From Rugamonas rubra (GTDB lineage Bacteria; Pseudomonadota; Gammaproteobacteria; Burkholderiales; Burkholderiaceae_D): DNA of 64,000 bases. A model generated the notes under the pieces. That model saw only the letters and a list, made by a program, of their open reading frames with translations. It had not been told where the DNA came from and did not search any database. A program made the translations under genes and the position numbers. Of the stretch, positions 7,156-15,553 are shown piece after piece; within the stretch, counting starts at the first letter, position 1, and each line of letters starts with the position of its first letter. The stretch lies in NCBI RefSeq assembly GCF_900114705.1, contig NZ_FOTW01000027.1, positions 40,623 through 104,622 on the forward strand, read 5' to 3'.

Positions 7156-9567
7156 ATGACAACTTCCAAATTAACTGAGCAAACTCAACTGCCGTTATTG
7201 CCGTTGCGGGACGTTGTAGTTTTCCCGCATATGGTGATACCGCTGTTCGTAGGGCGCCCAAAATCGATCAAGGCGCTGGAAGCGGCTATGGAGCAGGGCA
7301 AGAGCATCATGCTTGCCGCCCAAAAAGCCGCCGCCAAGGACGAACCTTCTGCCTCCGATATCTACGAGATCGGTTGCGTGGCCAATATTCTGCAAATGCT
7401 GAAACTGCCGGACGGCACCGTCAAGGTGCTGGTCGAAGGCGCCCAGCGCGCCCGCATCAAGCGCATCACCGACACGCCGTCGCACTTCGTGGCCGACATC
7501 ACGCCGCTCGAATCCGAGCTGGGCGACGATTCGGAAATCGAAGCGATGCGCCGCGCCATCGTTCAGCAGTTCGACCAGTACGTCAAACTCAACAAGAAAA
7601 TCCCGCCGGAGATCCTCGCCTCGCTGTCCGGCATCGACGACGCCGGCCGTTTGGCCGACACCGTCGCGGCCCACCTGCCGCTCAAGCTCGAGCAAAAGCA
7701 GGTCATCCTGGAGATCTTCAGCGTCGCCAAGCGCCTTGAGCACCTGCTCGGCCAACTGGAGGGCGAACTCGACATTCTGCAGGTGGAAAAGCGCATCCGT
7801 GGCCGCGTCAAGCGCCAGATGGAGAAATCCCAGCGCGAGTACTACCTGAACGAACAGGTCAAGGCGATCCAGAAGGAATTGGGCGAGGGCGAGGACGGTG
7901 CCGACCTCGACGAGCTGGAGAAGAAGGTGGTCTCCGCCAAGATGCCGAAGGAGGCGCTCGACAAGGCCACCGCCGAGTTGAAAAAGCTCAAGCTGATGTC
8001 GCCCATGTCGGCCGAGGCCACCGTGGTGCGCAACTACATCGACACCCTGGTCAGCCTGCCGTGGAAGAAGAAGTCCAAGGTCAACAACGACCTGACCAAC
8101 GCCGAGAAGGTGTTGGAGGGCGACCACTACGGCCTCGACAAGGTCAAGGAACGCATCCTGGAATACCTCGCGGTGCAACAACGCGTCGACAAGCTGAAGG
8201 CGCCCATCCTGTGCTTCGTCGGTCCTCCGGGCGTCGGCAAGACCTCGCTGGGCCAATCGATCGCCCGCGCCACCAACCGCAAGTTCGTGCGTATGGCGCT
8301 CGGCGGCGTGCGTGACGAGGCCGAGATCCGTGGCCACCGCCGCACCTACATCGGCTCCATGCCGGGCAAGATCCTGCAATCGCTGGCCAAGGTTGGCGTG
8401 CGCAATCCCTTGTTCCTGCTCGACGAGGTCGACAAGATGGGCGCCGATTTCCGTGGCGACCCGTCGTCGGCCCTGCTCGAGGTGCTCGATCCGGAACAGA
8501 ACCACACGTTCTCCGACCACTACATCGAGGTCGACTTCGACCTGTCCGATGTGATGTTCGTGGCCACCTCGAACTCGTACAACATTCCGCCGGCGCTGCT
8601 CGACCGGATGGAAGTGATCCGCCTGTCGGGTTACACCGAGGACGAGAAGACCAGCATCGCGCAGCGCTATTTGTTGCCGAAGCAGATCAAGAACAACGGC
8701 CTGAAGGAAGAGGAAATCTCGGTGGCCGAGTCGGCCCTGCGCGACATCATCCGCTACTACACCCGCGAAGCCGGCGTCCGTTCGCTCGAGCGCGAAGTGT
8801 CGAAGATCTGCCGCAAGGTAGTCAAGATGCTGCTGCTGAAGAAGACCGAGAAGAAGGTCATCATCAACAGCAAGAACCTGGACAAGTTCCTGGGCGTGCG
8901 CCGCTACGATTTCGGTGTCGCCGAGAAGGAAAACCAGGTCGGCCAGGTGGTCGGTCTGGCCTGGACCGAGGTGGGCGGCGATCTGCTGACCATCGAGGCG
9001 GTGCAGATGCCGGGCAAGGGCGGCATCATCCGCACCGGCACCCTGGGCGACGTGATGAAGGAGTCGATCGAGGCGGCCCGCACCGTGGTGCGTAGTCGTG
9101 CGGCGCGCTTGGGCATCAAGTCCGACGTGTTCGAAAAGAGCGACATCCACATCCACGTGCCGGAAGGCGCAACGCCGAAGGACGGTCCTTCCGCCGGCGC
9201 GGCGATGACGGTGGCCTTGGTGTCGGTGTTCACCGGCATCCCGGTACGCGCCGACGTGGCGATGACCGGCGAGATCACGCTGCGTGGCGAGGTGCTGCCG
9301 ATCGGCGGTCTGAAGGAGAAGCTGTTGGCGGCGCATCGCGGCGGCATCAAGACCGTGCTGATCCCTGAACAAAACGTCAAGGATCTGGCCGAAATCCCGG
9401 ACAACGTGAAGAACAAACTGGAGATCGTGCCGGTGCGTTGGATCGACAAAGTGCTGGAAATCGCCCTCGAACGCATGCCCGAGGCGCTGGTGGAAGTGCC
9501 TGCGGTGGAGGCCGTCGCGGCCGCCGCCGTCAAGGTGGACGGCCAGGGGGAAGTGGTAAAACACTAA
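7156..9567 (+). CDS. lon: ATP-dependent Lon protease
   Basis: An 803-residue AAA+ serine protease that degrades damaged and regulatory proteins. The N-terminal substrate-binding domain (LPLLPLRDVVVFPHMVIPLFVG type) and coiled coil are followed by the ATPase with Walker A GPPGVGKT at 356-363, and by the protease domain with the Ser679/Lys722 dyad (KDGPSAG and GGLKEK), the exact numbering of E. coli Lon. The C-terminal tail is an Ala/Val-rich extension. It starts at ATG 7156 after an AAGG motif and is followed by a strong terminator. Confidence 0.98.
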   Translation: MTTSKLTEQTQLPLLPLRDVVVFPHMVIPLFVGRPKSIKALEAAMEQGKSIMLAAQKAAAKDEPSASDIYEIGCVANILQMLKLPDGTVKVLVEGAQRARIKRITDTPSHFVADITPLESELGDDSEIEAMRRAIVQQFDQYVKLNKKIPPEILASLSGIDDAGRLADTVAAHLPLKLEQKQVILEIFSVAKRLEHLLGQLEGELDILQVEKRIRGRVKRQMEKSQREYYLNEQVKAIQKELGEGEDGADLDELEKKVVSAKMPKEALDKATAELKKLKLMSPMSAEATVVRNYIDTLVSLPWKKKSKVNNDLTNAEKVLEGDHYGLDKVKERILEYLAVQQRVDKLKAPILCFVGPPGVGKTSLGQSIARATNRKFVRMALGGVRDEAEIRGHRRTYIGSMPGKILQSLAKVGVRNPLFLLDEVDKMGADFRGDPSSALLEVLDPEQNHTFSDHYIEVDFDLSDVMFVATSNSYNIPPALLDRMEVIRLSGYTEDEKTSIAQRYLLPKQIKNNGLKEEEISVAESALRDIIRYYTREAGVRSLEREVSKICRKVVKMLLLKKTEKKVIINSKNLDKFLGVRRYDFGVAEKENQVGQVVGLAWTEVGGDLLTIEAVQMPGKGGIIRTGTLGDVMKESIEAARTVVRSRAARLGIKSDVFEKSDIHIHVPEGATPKDGPSAGAAMTVALVSVFTGIPVRADVAMTGEITLRGEVLPIGGLKEKLLAAHRGGIKTVLIPEQNVKDLAEIPDNVKNKLEIVPVRWIDKVLEIALERMPEALVEVPAVEAVAAAAVKVDGQGEVVKH

Positions 9568-9591
9568 CTTTTAGCATCTGCCAATGCCCAA

Positions 9592-9620
9592 ACAAGCGCT
9601 CTAGTAGCGCTTGTTTGTTA
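9592..9620 (+). terminator. Rho-independent terminator after lon
   Basis: ACAAGCGCT (9592-9600) pairs perfectly with AGCGCTTGT (9605-9613), followed by a T-rich tail. Confidence 0.85.
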
Positions 9621-9649
9621 TTTAAAGCCCATTTCCACGGGTAAAGCGC

Positions 9650-9679
9650 TTGACACGAGGGGAGTGTGGCTTGTTTAAT
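9650..9679 (+). promoter_or_regulatory. Sigma-70 promoter for hupB
   Basis: A perfect TTGACA at 9650-9655 and TTTAAT (5 of 6) at 9674-9679 with an 18-bp spacer, directly after the lon terminator and about 88 nt before the hupB start. Confidence 0.6.
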
Positions 9680-9766
9680 ACGGCCTGAGATTTTTCTCTG
9701 CCGGCGGTTTTGTTTAAAACGGAATCTGGCGGTAAAACGATATAAACCTTTGTGACGGGGAAGCTA

Positions 9767-10039
9767 GTGAATAAGACTGAATTGATCGACCATATTGCCC
9801 AATCCGCTGATATTTCGAAAGCGGCTGCGGCGCGCGCGCTGGATGCGGTGATCGACGGTGTAACAACAACTCTGCAAAAGAACGACAGCGTCACCCTGGT
9901 CGGCTTTGGCACTTTCTCCGTGAGCGAACGCGCTGCCCGTACCGGCCGCAATCCGCGCACGAAAGAAGCGATCCAGATCGATGCAGCTAAGGTCCCTAAA
10001 TTTAAAGCTGGCAAAGCTTTGAAGGATGCTGTAAACTAA
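9767..10039 (+). CDS. hupB: Nucleoid protein HU-beta
   Basis: A 90-residue histone-like DNA-binding protein. The GTG at 9767 gives MNKTELIDHIA, the conserved HU N-terminus and the standard length of 90; a GTG five codons upstream would add MTGKL and would sit on the GGGGAAG ribosome site. The DNA-binding arm contains GRNPRTKEAIQI, with the conserved Gly-Arg-Asn-Pro. The order lon-hupB-ppiD is conserved in many gammaproteobacteria and betaproteobacteria. No terminator is seen before the following tRNAs, so they may be co-transcribed. Confidence 0.97.
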   Translation: MNKTELIDHIAQSADISKAAAARALDAVIDGVTTTLQKNDSVTLVGFGTFSVSERAARTGRNPRTKEAIQIDAAKVPKFKAGKALKDAVN

Positions 10040-10092
10040 CGGACTTCGGTGGGCAGCTGCGGTTTTCCCTGCTGTCGCCGGGTTGTTCTATT

Positions 10093-10168
10093 GGGGGCTT
10101 AGCTCAGTTGGTAGAGCGGCGCCCTTACAAGGCGTAGGTCGGGAGTTCGAGCCTCTCAGCCCCTACCA
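10093..10168 (+). tRNA. tRNA-Val (anticodon UAC)
   Basis: A 76-nt tRNA with CCA. The acceptor arms are GGGGGCT and AGCCCCT (one G-U pair), the D-arm is AGCTCAGTTGGTAGAGC, the anticodon TAC is at 10126-10128, and the T-loop is TTCGAGC. Confidence 0.97.
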
Positions 10169-10195
10169 AGCCGAGCACGTAGTACAGCAGTATCT

Positions 10196-10272
10196 GGAGC
10201 GGTAGTTCAGTTGGTTAGAATACCGGCCTGTCACGCCGGGGGTCGCGGGTTCGAGTCCCGTCCGCTCCGCCA
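10196..10272 (+). tRNA. tRNA-Asp (anticodon GUC)
   Basis: A 77-nt tRNA with CCA. The acceptor stem GGAGCGG pairs with CCGCTCC, the anticodon stem-loop is CCGGC-CTGTCAC-GCCGG with GTC at 10230-10232, and the T-arm is GCGGGTTCGAGTCCCGT. It lies 27 bp after tRNA-Val and is likely in the same transcript. Confidence 0.97.
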
Positions 10273-10279
10273 GAACATG

Positions 10280-10318
10280 AAAACCCTGCAAGCGATTCAG
10301 CTTGCAGGGTTTTTTCGT
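10280..10318 (+). terminator. Rho-independent terminator after the tRNA pair
   Basis: A perfect 14-bp stem (AAAACCCTGCAAGC, 10280-10293, with its complement at 10300-10313), a 6-nt loop, and a T-run. Confidence 0.92.
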
Positions 10319-10320
10319 TT

Positions 10321-10567
10321 ATGCCGCCGCCACGACGATATTCTCGGCGGCGCAGTATCGCGGCGGGCCGGGGCGATTATCTTTTCCGGCGCAACGTGGG
10401 CGTTTTGCCAATGATTTACCCTTGCTATCGCGGTAGCCGCACTGTAAAATCGCGTGATACCGATTTTTCCGGCATGTTCTTCGTTCAGTGTGCCGTGCAA
10501 GTCGTTGAATTTAAAGGGGAAGTGGGCGAAGTTTTAGCTTACCCGTCCATTCCGCCAGATCCAGAAG
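10321..10567. other. Intergenic stretch with no gene; possible decayed tRNA 3' end
   Basis: No convincing reading frame is seen. The 18 nt at 10540-10557 match the T-arm/acceptor 3' end of the tRNA-Asp above in 14 positions, including TCCGCCA, and are closely followed by an intrinsic terminator. No cloverleaf can be folded, so this is at best a relic of a second tRNA copy. Confidence 0.25.
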
Positions 10568-10594
10568 AGGCGAACGAAAGTTCGCCTTTTTTTG
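10568..10594 (+). terminator. Rho-independent terminator upstream of ppiD
   Basis: AGGCGAAC (10568-10575) pairs with GTTCGCCT (10580-10587) across a GAAA loop, followed by seven T. It ends 37 nt before the ppiD start, so it probably terminates an upstream transcript. Confidence 0.8.
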
Positions 10595-10630
10595 TATGTG
10601 CAAGTTCCACTCAATCCGAATTGGCTGACC

Positions 10631-12556
10631 ATGTTTGAATTTATCCGCACCCATCAACGCTTGATGCAGTTTTTCCTGATGTTGCTCATCGTTCCGTCCT
10701 TCGCGCTGGTCGGCATCGGCAGCTACAGCGGTTTCGGCGACGACGCCAGCACCATCGCCAAGATCGACGGCCATGCGCTGACCCAGCAGGAGTTCGAGTC
10801 GGCGCTGCGCAACCAGCTCGAGAGCTATCGCCAGCGGATGGGCGCGCAGTTCGACCAGAAGCTGTTCGACACCCCCGAGTTCAAGCAAAACATCCTTGAT
10901 TCGCTGATCGCCGAGCGCGCCGTCGGCGCCGAGGTGGCGCGCAGCCACCTGACCATCAGCGACGCCACCTTGCAGAAGTCCATCCTGGAAGTGTTCGGCG
11001 CCGACGGCAAGTTCGACATGGAGCGCTACAAGGCGATCCTGGGCGCGCAAGGCATCACGCCGGCGCAGAACGACGCCCGCATGCGCCGCGACCTGGCCCT
11101 GCAGCAGCTGACCACCGCCATCGAGGGCACCGCCTTCGTGCCGCGCACCGTCGCCAAGGTCGTCTCCGACATCGGCGCGCAGGAGCGCGAGGTGCAGGAG
11201 CTGGTGTTGCCGGTGGCCGAGTTCCTGCCGCAGGTCAAAGTCACCGACGAGATGGTCAAGGCCTTCTACGACAAGAACAGCAAGTTCTTCGAGGTGCCGG
11301 AGCAGGCCAAGATCGAATACGTGCTGTTCAACAGCGACGCCGTGCAGGACCAGATCGCCGTCAACGACGCCGACGTGGCCGCCTACTACGAGCAGAACCA
11401 GAAGCGCTACGCCAGCGAGGAAACGCGCCGCGCCAGCCACATCCTGGTCGCCGTGAAGAAGGACGCCAGCGCCGCCGACAAGGCCGCCGCCAAGGCCAAG
11501 GCCGAAGCCATCCTGGCCGAGGTGCGCAAAGCGCCGGCAGAGTTCGCCAAGATCGCCAAGGCGAAATCGGAAGATCCGGGCTCGGCCGAACTGGGCGGCG
11601 ACCTGGACGTCATCAGCAAGGGCTCGCTGGTCAAGCCGGTGGAAGACGCCATCTTCAAACTCAAGCAGGGCGAGATCGGCGAGCTGGTGGCATCGGAATT
11701 CGGTTTCCACATCATCACCGTGACCTCGCTGAAAGCCTCGACCATCAAGCCGCTGGATATGGTGAAGGGCGAGATCGCCGCCGAGCTGAAGAAGCAAAAA
11801 GCCGCCAAGAAGTACTCGGAACTGGCCGAAGCCTTCACCAACACCGTCTACGAGCAAGCCGACAGCCTGAAGCCGGCGGCCGACAAGCTGAAGCTGAAAG
11901 TGGAAACCGTTGCCGGCCTGAGCCGCAAGCCGTCGCCGCAACTGGGCACGGCGCCGTTCAACAACGCCAAGTTCCTGACCGCCTTGTTCGCCGACGACAC
12001 CTTGAAGAACAAACGCAACACCGAAGCCGTCGAAGTGGCGCCTAGCACCCTGATCGCCGGCCGCGTGCTGGAATACAAACCGGCCAGCAAGCGTCCGCTG
12101 GCCGAAGTCGATGCCCTGATCCGTCAACGCGTGACGATGGAGGAAGCCGTCAAACTGGCCAAGAAGGCCGGCGAGGACAAGTTGGCCGCGCTGCGCAAGT
12201 CCGGCGAAGCCACCGGTTTCGGCGCCAGCAAGCTGGTGTCGCGCGCCAAGGCCGACGGCATCAACGGCGCCGCCGTGCTGCAAGTGATGAAGGCGGACAC
12301 CAGCAAGCTGCCGGCCTATGTCGGTGTCGACGTGCCGGGCCTGGGCTACGGCATCTACCGCATCGCCAAGGTGCAGCAGCCGGCCGAGCAGGACGAGGCG
12401 CGCCGCAAGTCGGAGCAGGACCAGATCGCCAACATCCTGGCCCAGCAAGAGATGCACGACTACGTCGAAGTGCTCAAGCACAAGGCCAAGGTCAAGATCG
12501 TCAAGCCGATCGCCGTGGCGAGCAGCGAAGCGAAGACCGAGGGCGACGCCAAGTAA
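10631..12556 (+). CDS. ppiD: Periplasmic folding chaperone PpiD (SurA/parvulin family)
   Basis: A 641-residue inner-membrane-anchored chaperone facing the periplasm. The ATG at 10631 was chosen since MFEFIRTHQRLMQFFLMLL is the typical PpiD N-terminal membrane anchor; the longer frame reads through the terminator hairpin. A SurA-N-like helical region (about 35-240) is followed by a parvulin domain (about 265-365: RASHILVAVKKD, then LGGDL, then FGFHIITVT) and a C-terminal domain. PpiD helps fold outer-membrane proteins at the Sec translocon exit. It follows hupB as in E. coli. Confidence 0.95.
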   Translation: MFEFIRTHQRLMQFFLMLLIVPSFALVGIGSYSGFGDDASTIAKIDGHALTQQEFESALRNQLESYRQRMGAQFDQKLFDTPEFKQNILDSLIAERAVGAEVARSHLTISDATLQKSILEVFGADGKFDMERYKAILGAQGITPAQNDARMRRDLALQQLTTAIEGTAFVPRTVAKVVSDIGAQEREVQELVLPVAEFLPQVKVTDEMVKAFYDKNSKFFEVPEQAKIEYVLFNSDAVQDQIAVNDADVAAYYEQNQKRYASEETRRASHILVAVKKDASAADKAAAKAKAEAILAEVRKAPAEFAKIAKAKSEDPGSAELGGDLDVISKGSLVKPVEDAIFKLKQGEIGELVASEFGFHIITVTSLKASTIKPLDMVKGEIAAELKKQKAAKKYSELAEAFTNTVYEQADSLKPAADKLKLKVETVAGLSRKPSPQLGTAPFNNAKFLTALFADDTLKNKRNTEAVEVAPSTLIAGRVLEYKPASKRPLAEVDALIRQRVTMEEAVKLAKKAGEDKLAALRKSGEATGFGASKLVSRAKADGINGAAVLQVMKADTSKLPAYVGVDVPGLGYGIYRIAKVQQPAEQDEARRKSEQDQIANILAQQEMHDYVEVLKHKAKVKIVKPIAVASSEAKTEGDAK

Positions 12557-12577
12557 GCGCCGCCGCAGCAAAGAAGG

Positions 12578-12602
12578 AGCCGCTTTCGAGCGGCTTTTTT
12601 GT
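12578..12602 (+). terminator. Rho-independent terminator after ppiD
   Basis: AGCCGCT (12578-12584), a TTCG tetraloop, AGCGGCT (12589-12595), then a run of T. Confidence 0.92.
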
Positions 12603-12634
12603 TGCCCCTGCACCCCGATACCCCGATACGCCAC

Positions 12635-12664
12635 GGGGTCTGACCCCACCCGGGGTCAGACCCC
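12635..12664. repeat. GGGGTC palindrome repeat, copy A
   Basis: GGGGTCTGACCCC (12635-12647) and its reverse complement GGGGTCAGACCCC (12652-12664) are separated by 4 nt. Each arm is also a near palindrome, so alternative hairpins are possible. The 3' flank (GGGGTAAGGCCGGCATCCCG, near 12673-12692) recurs after copy D. Confidence 0.9.
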
Positions 12665-12736
12665 TTCGCTCGTGGGGTAAGGCCGGCATCCCGAAAATCC
12701 GCAAGGAAGCCTTTTTGCCCGAACGGTGAAAGTGGC

Positions 12737-13396
12737 TTGCGCGGGGTGTTGATCATGAAGCAGCCCGACCTGGGCACCGCCTTGCTGGTGTTGGCGGCCG
12801 GCGGCTATGTGATCATTCTGGACGGCTTGTCGTGGAAGGCGATGGCGGGGATGGCGGCGACAGTGGCGCTGAGCTTGCCGCTGGCCTGGCCGCTGCTGCA
12901 CGACTACCAGCGCAACCGCGTGATGACCTTGATCGACCCGTCGGCCGATCCGCTGGGCAAGGGCTTCCAGGTGCTGCAAGCCGGCATCGCCATCGGCTCG
13001 GGCGGCGTGGCCGGCAAGGGTTGGATGGAGGGCACCCAGGGCCGCCTGGGCTTCCTGCCGGAACGCTCGACCGACTTCATCTTTTCCGTCTACGCGGAAG
13101 AGTTCGGCTTGGCCGGCAATTTGGCCTTGCTGGTGATGTATTTCCTGCTGGTGCTGCGCGGCCTGCAAATCACCGCCAACGCCAGCACCGCGTTTTCGCG
13201 CCTGCTGGCCGGGGCGATCACAATGATCTTCTTCACCTACGCCTTCGTCAACATCGGCATGGTCAGCGGCATCGTGCCGGTGGTCGGCGTGCCGCTGCCC
13301 TTCATCAGCTACGGCGGCACGGCCTTGATGACGCTGGGGCTGGGCTGCGGCATCCTGATGAGCATCCAGCGCCAGTCGCGGCCGACTCAGCGTTAG
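12737..13396 (+). pseudogene. N-terminally truncated RodA/MrdB (SEDS peptidoglycan polymerase) remnant
   Basis: The reading frame (219 codons from a TTG) aligns with only the C-terminal part of RodA. It starts at the family motif QPDLGTA and continues through HDYQRNRVMTLIDP, GKGFQVLQAGIAIGSGG, FLPERSTDFIFSVYAEEFGL and VPLPFISYGGTAL. RodA is normally about 370 residues; roughly the first 150, including the early transmembrane helices, are absent. The break lies about 70 bp after palindrome copy A. The penicillin-binding protein and mre genes that accompany an active rodA are not here. The remaining sequence has no frameshift, so the loss is probably recent or the fragment is still expressed; it cannot be a working polymerase. 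Confidence 0.75.
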
Positions 13397-13461
13397 GTGA
13401 GGGTGGCGCTAGGGCAGGGCGGTGCCGCCCGCGCGCCGCTGCGCCCGTATCAACCTGCCGC

Positions 13462-14436
13462 TCAGCGCAGCTGCGTGTAGTTCACCGGCAGCCATTGGTA
13501 GCTCTTGCCGGTGCTGCGCAGGTGCCCCAGTCCGGGGAACTGCAGGTGCGAGGCGCCCACCAGCGTGCCTTCCTTGGCCGCCTGTGTGAACGCCTTGGCG
13601 CGCGCCGCAGCGGCTGCCTTGGGCGCGCCATCGAAGACGATCGTCGCAGCGGGATTGCCGAACTGTACGGCGGCAACGTGGATCAGGTCGCCCACCAACA
13701 CCAGCTTTTTGCCCTGGCTTTCGATCACATAATTGGTGTGCCCGGCGGTATGGCCGTAGCTCGACGAGGATTTTATGCCCGGCAGCAAATCGGTATCGCC
13801 GGCGAACGGGACGAACTTGCCGGCCGCCACGTAGGGGTTGAGCGAACTTATCGCACCTTGGAAGAAACCCTTGGCCGCTGCCGGCGCCTTGGCCAGCTTG
13901 GCCTCGCTCAACCAGAATTCGGCGTCGAGCCGGTCGGCCCGCACCTTCGCGTTTGGAAATGCCAGCATGCCGTTGGCGACCAGGCCGCCGACGTGGTCGG
14001 GGTGCAGGTGGGTCAGATAGACTTCGTCGATTTGCGCAGGCTCGTAACCGGACGCCTTCAGATTGGCGATCAGCTTGCCCAGCGTGGGGCCGAACAGGCC
14101 GGCGGCGCCGGTATCGACCAGCACCAGCGAGCTGCCGGTGTTGATCAGGTAGGCGTTGACGGAGGTTTCCAGCGGCGCCGAGAGGAACTGCGCCGCCAGG
14201 GCTTGCTTGGTCTTGGCGGGCGGCTCCATCAACAACTGGTCGACCGGCAAGTCCACCGTGCCGTCGCTGAGCGCGGTCACTTCAAAGTTGCCGAGCATCA
14301 TACGGAAGTAGCCGGGTGCGGAAACCTTTGCCATCGGCGCGGCGGCCATCGCCGGGTTGCCGCTGGCGGCGAGCAAGGTCATCGTCGCCAGCAGCGCGGT
14401 GGCACGGGCGATCTTGGTCAATGTGGGTTGAAACAT
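13462..14436 (-). CDS. Secreted MBL-fold metallo-hydrolase
   Basis: A 324-residue exported protein. The ATG at 14436 follows GGAAAGGAAACACC and opens a signal peptide (TALLATMTLLAASGNPAMA, cleaved near AMAAAP). The metallo-beta-lactamase signature is complete: THLHPDHVGG (HxHxDH), later GHTAGHTNY and a metal-bridging Asp in VLVGDLIH. It belongs to the broad group of lactonase/hydrolase-like MBL proteins whose substrates vary, so no reaction is assigned. It is divergent from a LysR regulator 127 bp away, which probably controls it. Confidence 0.88.
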   Translation of the reverse strand: MFQPTLTKIARATALLATMTLLAASGNPAMAAAPMAKVSAPGYFRMMLGNFEVTALSDGTVDLPVDQLLMEPPAKTKQALAAQFLSAPLETSVNAYLINTGSSLVLVDTGAAGLFGPTLGKLIANLKASGYEPAQIDEVYLTHLHPDHVGGLVANGMLAFPNAKVRADRLDAEFWLSEAKLAKAPAAAKGFFQGAISSLNPYVAAGKFVPFAGDTDLLPGIKSSSSYGHTAGHTNYVIESQGKKLVLVGDLIHVAAVQFGNPAATIVFDGAPKAAAAARAKAFTQAAKEGTLVGASHLQFPGLGHLRSTGKSYQWLPVNYTQLR

Positions 14437-14492
14437 GGTGTTTCCTTTCCGGCCCTGGGGCAGATGGTTGTCGATGACGCAAATTGTAGGTC

Positions 14493-14538
14493 TTTGCAAA
14501 AACTGGCACAATGCATCTGTTTGCAATAGATCTTTGCG
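14493..14538. promoter_or_regulatory. Candidate LysR operator between the MBL and LysR genes
   Basis: The gap 14437-14563 holds three repeats of TTTGC (TTTGCAA at 14493-14499 and 14520-14526, TTTGCG at 14533-14538). Regularly spaced repeats in a divergent gap next to a LysR gene are typical for LysR-type binding, but the site is not proven. Confidence 0.35.
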
Positions 14539-14563
14539 TATTCGGCAAAATGAAAGGCGTCAG

Positions 14564-15553
14564 ATGTTGGATGGAATACGGATGTTTCTTGCCGTGGCGG
14601 CGGCCGGCAGCCTGTCGCAGGTGGCGCGCGGTTCCGCTGTCGCCGTCTCGTCCGTGTCGCGCAAAATCGACGCGCTGGAAAAGGAGTTGGGCGTCAAGCT
14701 ATTGCACCGCAGCACGCGCATGCTCTTGTTGACGGACGCCGGCGAACAGTTTTTGCCACGGGCGCGGGCCATCATCGCCGAACTCGACGACGCCAAGGAT
14801 GCGTTTGCCGAATCGCATGCGGAGCCGCGCGGCGTGTTGACCGTCACCGCGCCGTCGTCGTTCGGCCGGCGCCACGTCGCGCCTGCCGTTCTGAGCTTTC
14901 TCCAGCAATACCCCCTGCTGGAAATCGACCTCCATCTCAGCGACCAGATGGTCGACCTGACGGCGCAGCGGGTGGACGTGGCGATCCGCATCGGCGTGTT
15001 GCCTGACAGCGATTTGGTCGCCACCCGGCTGGCGCCGATGCGGCGGCTGGCCTGCGCCAGCCCGGCCTACCTGGCGCGGCACGGCCGCCCGGCCACGCCG
15101 CAGGAACTATTGCAGCACAACTGCCTGAGCGTGGCGACACTGCCGGTGCCGCAGGGCTGGTGGTGTTTTGCAGGCGTCAACGGCAACGCGGCGCTGCCGG
15201 TGCGCGGCAATTTGCGCTGCGACGACACGGAAACGCTGTTGCAGGCGGCGCTGGCCGGCGTCGGCGTGGCGCACCTGGCCAGTTGGATGGTCAGCGAGCC
15301 CATCGCGGCGGGGCAGCTGCTGCAGCTGTTCCCCGACACGGCGGACAAGGGCGCGACACCGCAGCCGGCCATCCACGCGGTGCGCATGCCCGGCCGCTCG
15401 CACGCCGCCAAGGCGCAATTGTTCATCGCCCATTTGCGCGCCGGGTTCGGCGCGCCGCCGTATTGGGACGCGGTTGGGGACGAGCTCGGGGACGCGCTTA
15501 GTCGGCCGGCGGCTGCAGACGGCGCGCCGCCGCCAGGAAGTCGGCCGGCGTGA
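14564..15553 (+). CDS. LysR-family transcriptional regulator
   Basis: A 329-residue regulator. The ATG at 14564 gives the normal LysR start (MLDGIRMFLAVAAAGSLSQ). The winged helix-turn-helix (about 1-60; SQVARGSAVAVSSVSRKIDALEKELG) is followed by a periplasmic-binding-protein-like effector domain (about 85-290). It is divergent from the MBL hydrolase, the usual layout for a LysR regulator and its target. The last 56 bp overlap the 3' end of mnmH in the opposite direction; the C-terminal tail after about residue 300 is Pro/Ala-rich and probably not conserved. Confidence 0.92.
   Translation: MLDGIRMFLAVAAAGSLSQVARGSAVAVSSVSRKIDALEKELGVKLLHRSTRMLLLTDAGEQFLPRARAIIAELDDAKDAFAESHAEPRGVLTVTAPSSFGRRHVAPAVLSFLQQYPLLEIDLHLSDQMVDLTAQRVDVAIRIGVLPDSDLVATRLAPMRRLACASPAYLARHGRPATPQELLQHNCLSVATLPVPQGWWCFAGVNGNAALPVRGNLRCDDTETLLQAALAGVGVAHLASWMVSEPIAAGQLLQLFPDTADKGATPQPAIHAVRMPGRSHAAKAQLFIAHLRAGFGAPPYWDAVGDELGDALSRPAAADGAPPPGSRPA

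Noticed and set aside
7195..9564. A 789-codon open frame opposite lon
   Set aside because: Antisense shadow of lon with a His/Gln/Asp/Arg-rich sequence and no ribosome site.
3241..10272. tRNA genes checked as integration sites for a genomic island
   Set aside because: No integrase, no direct repeat of a tRNA 3' end bounding foreign DNA, and the neighbouring genes are conserved housekeeping genes.
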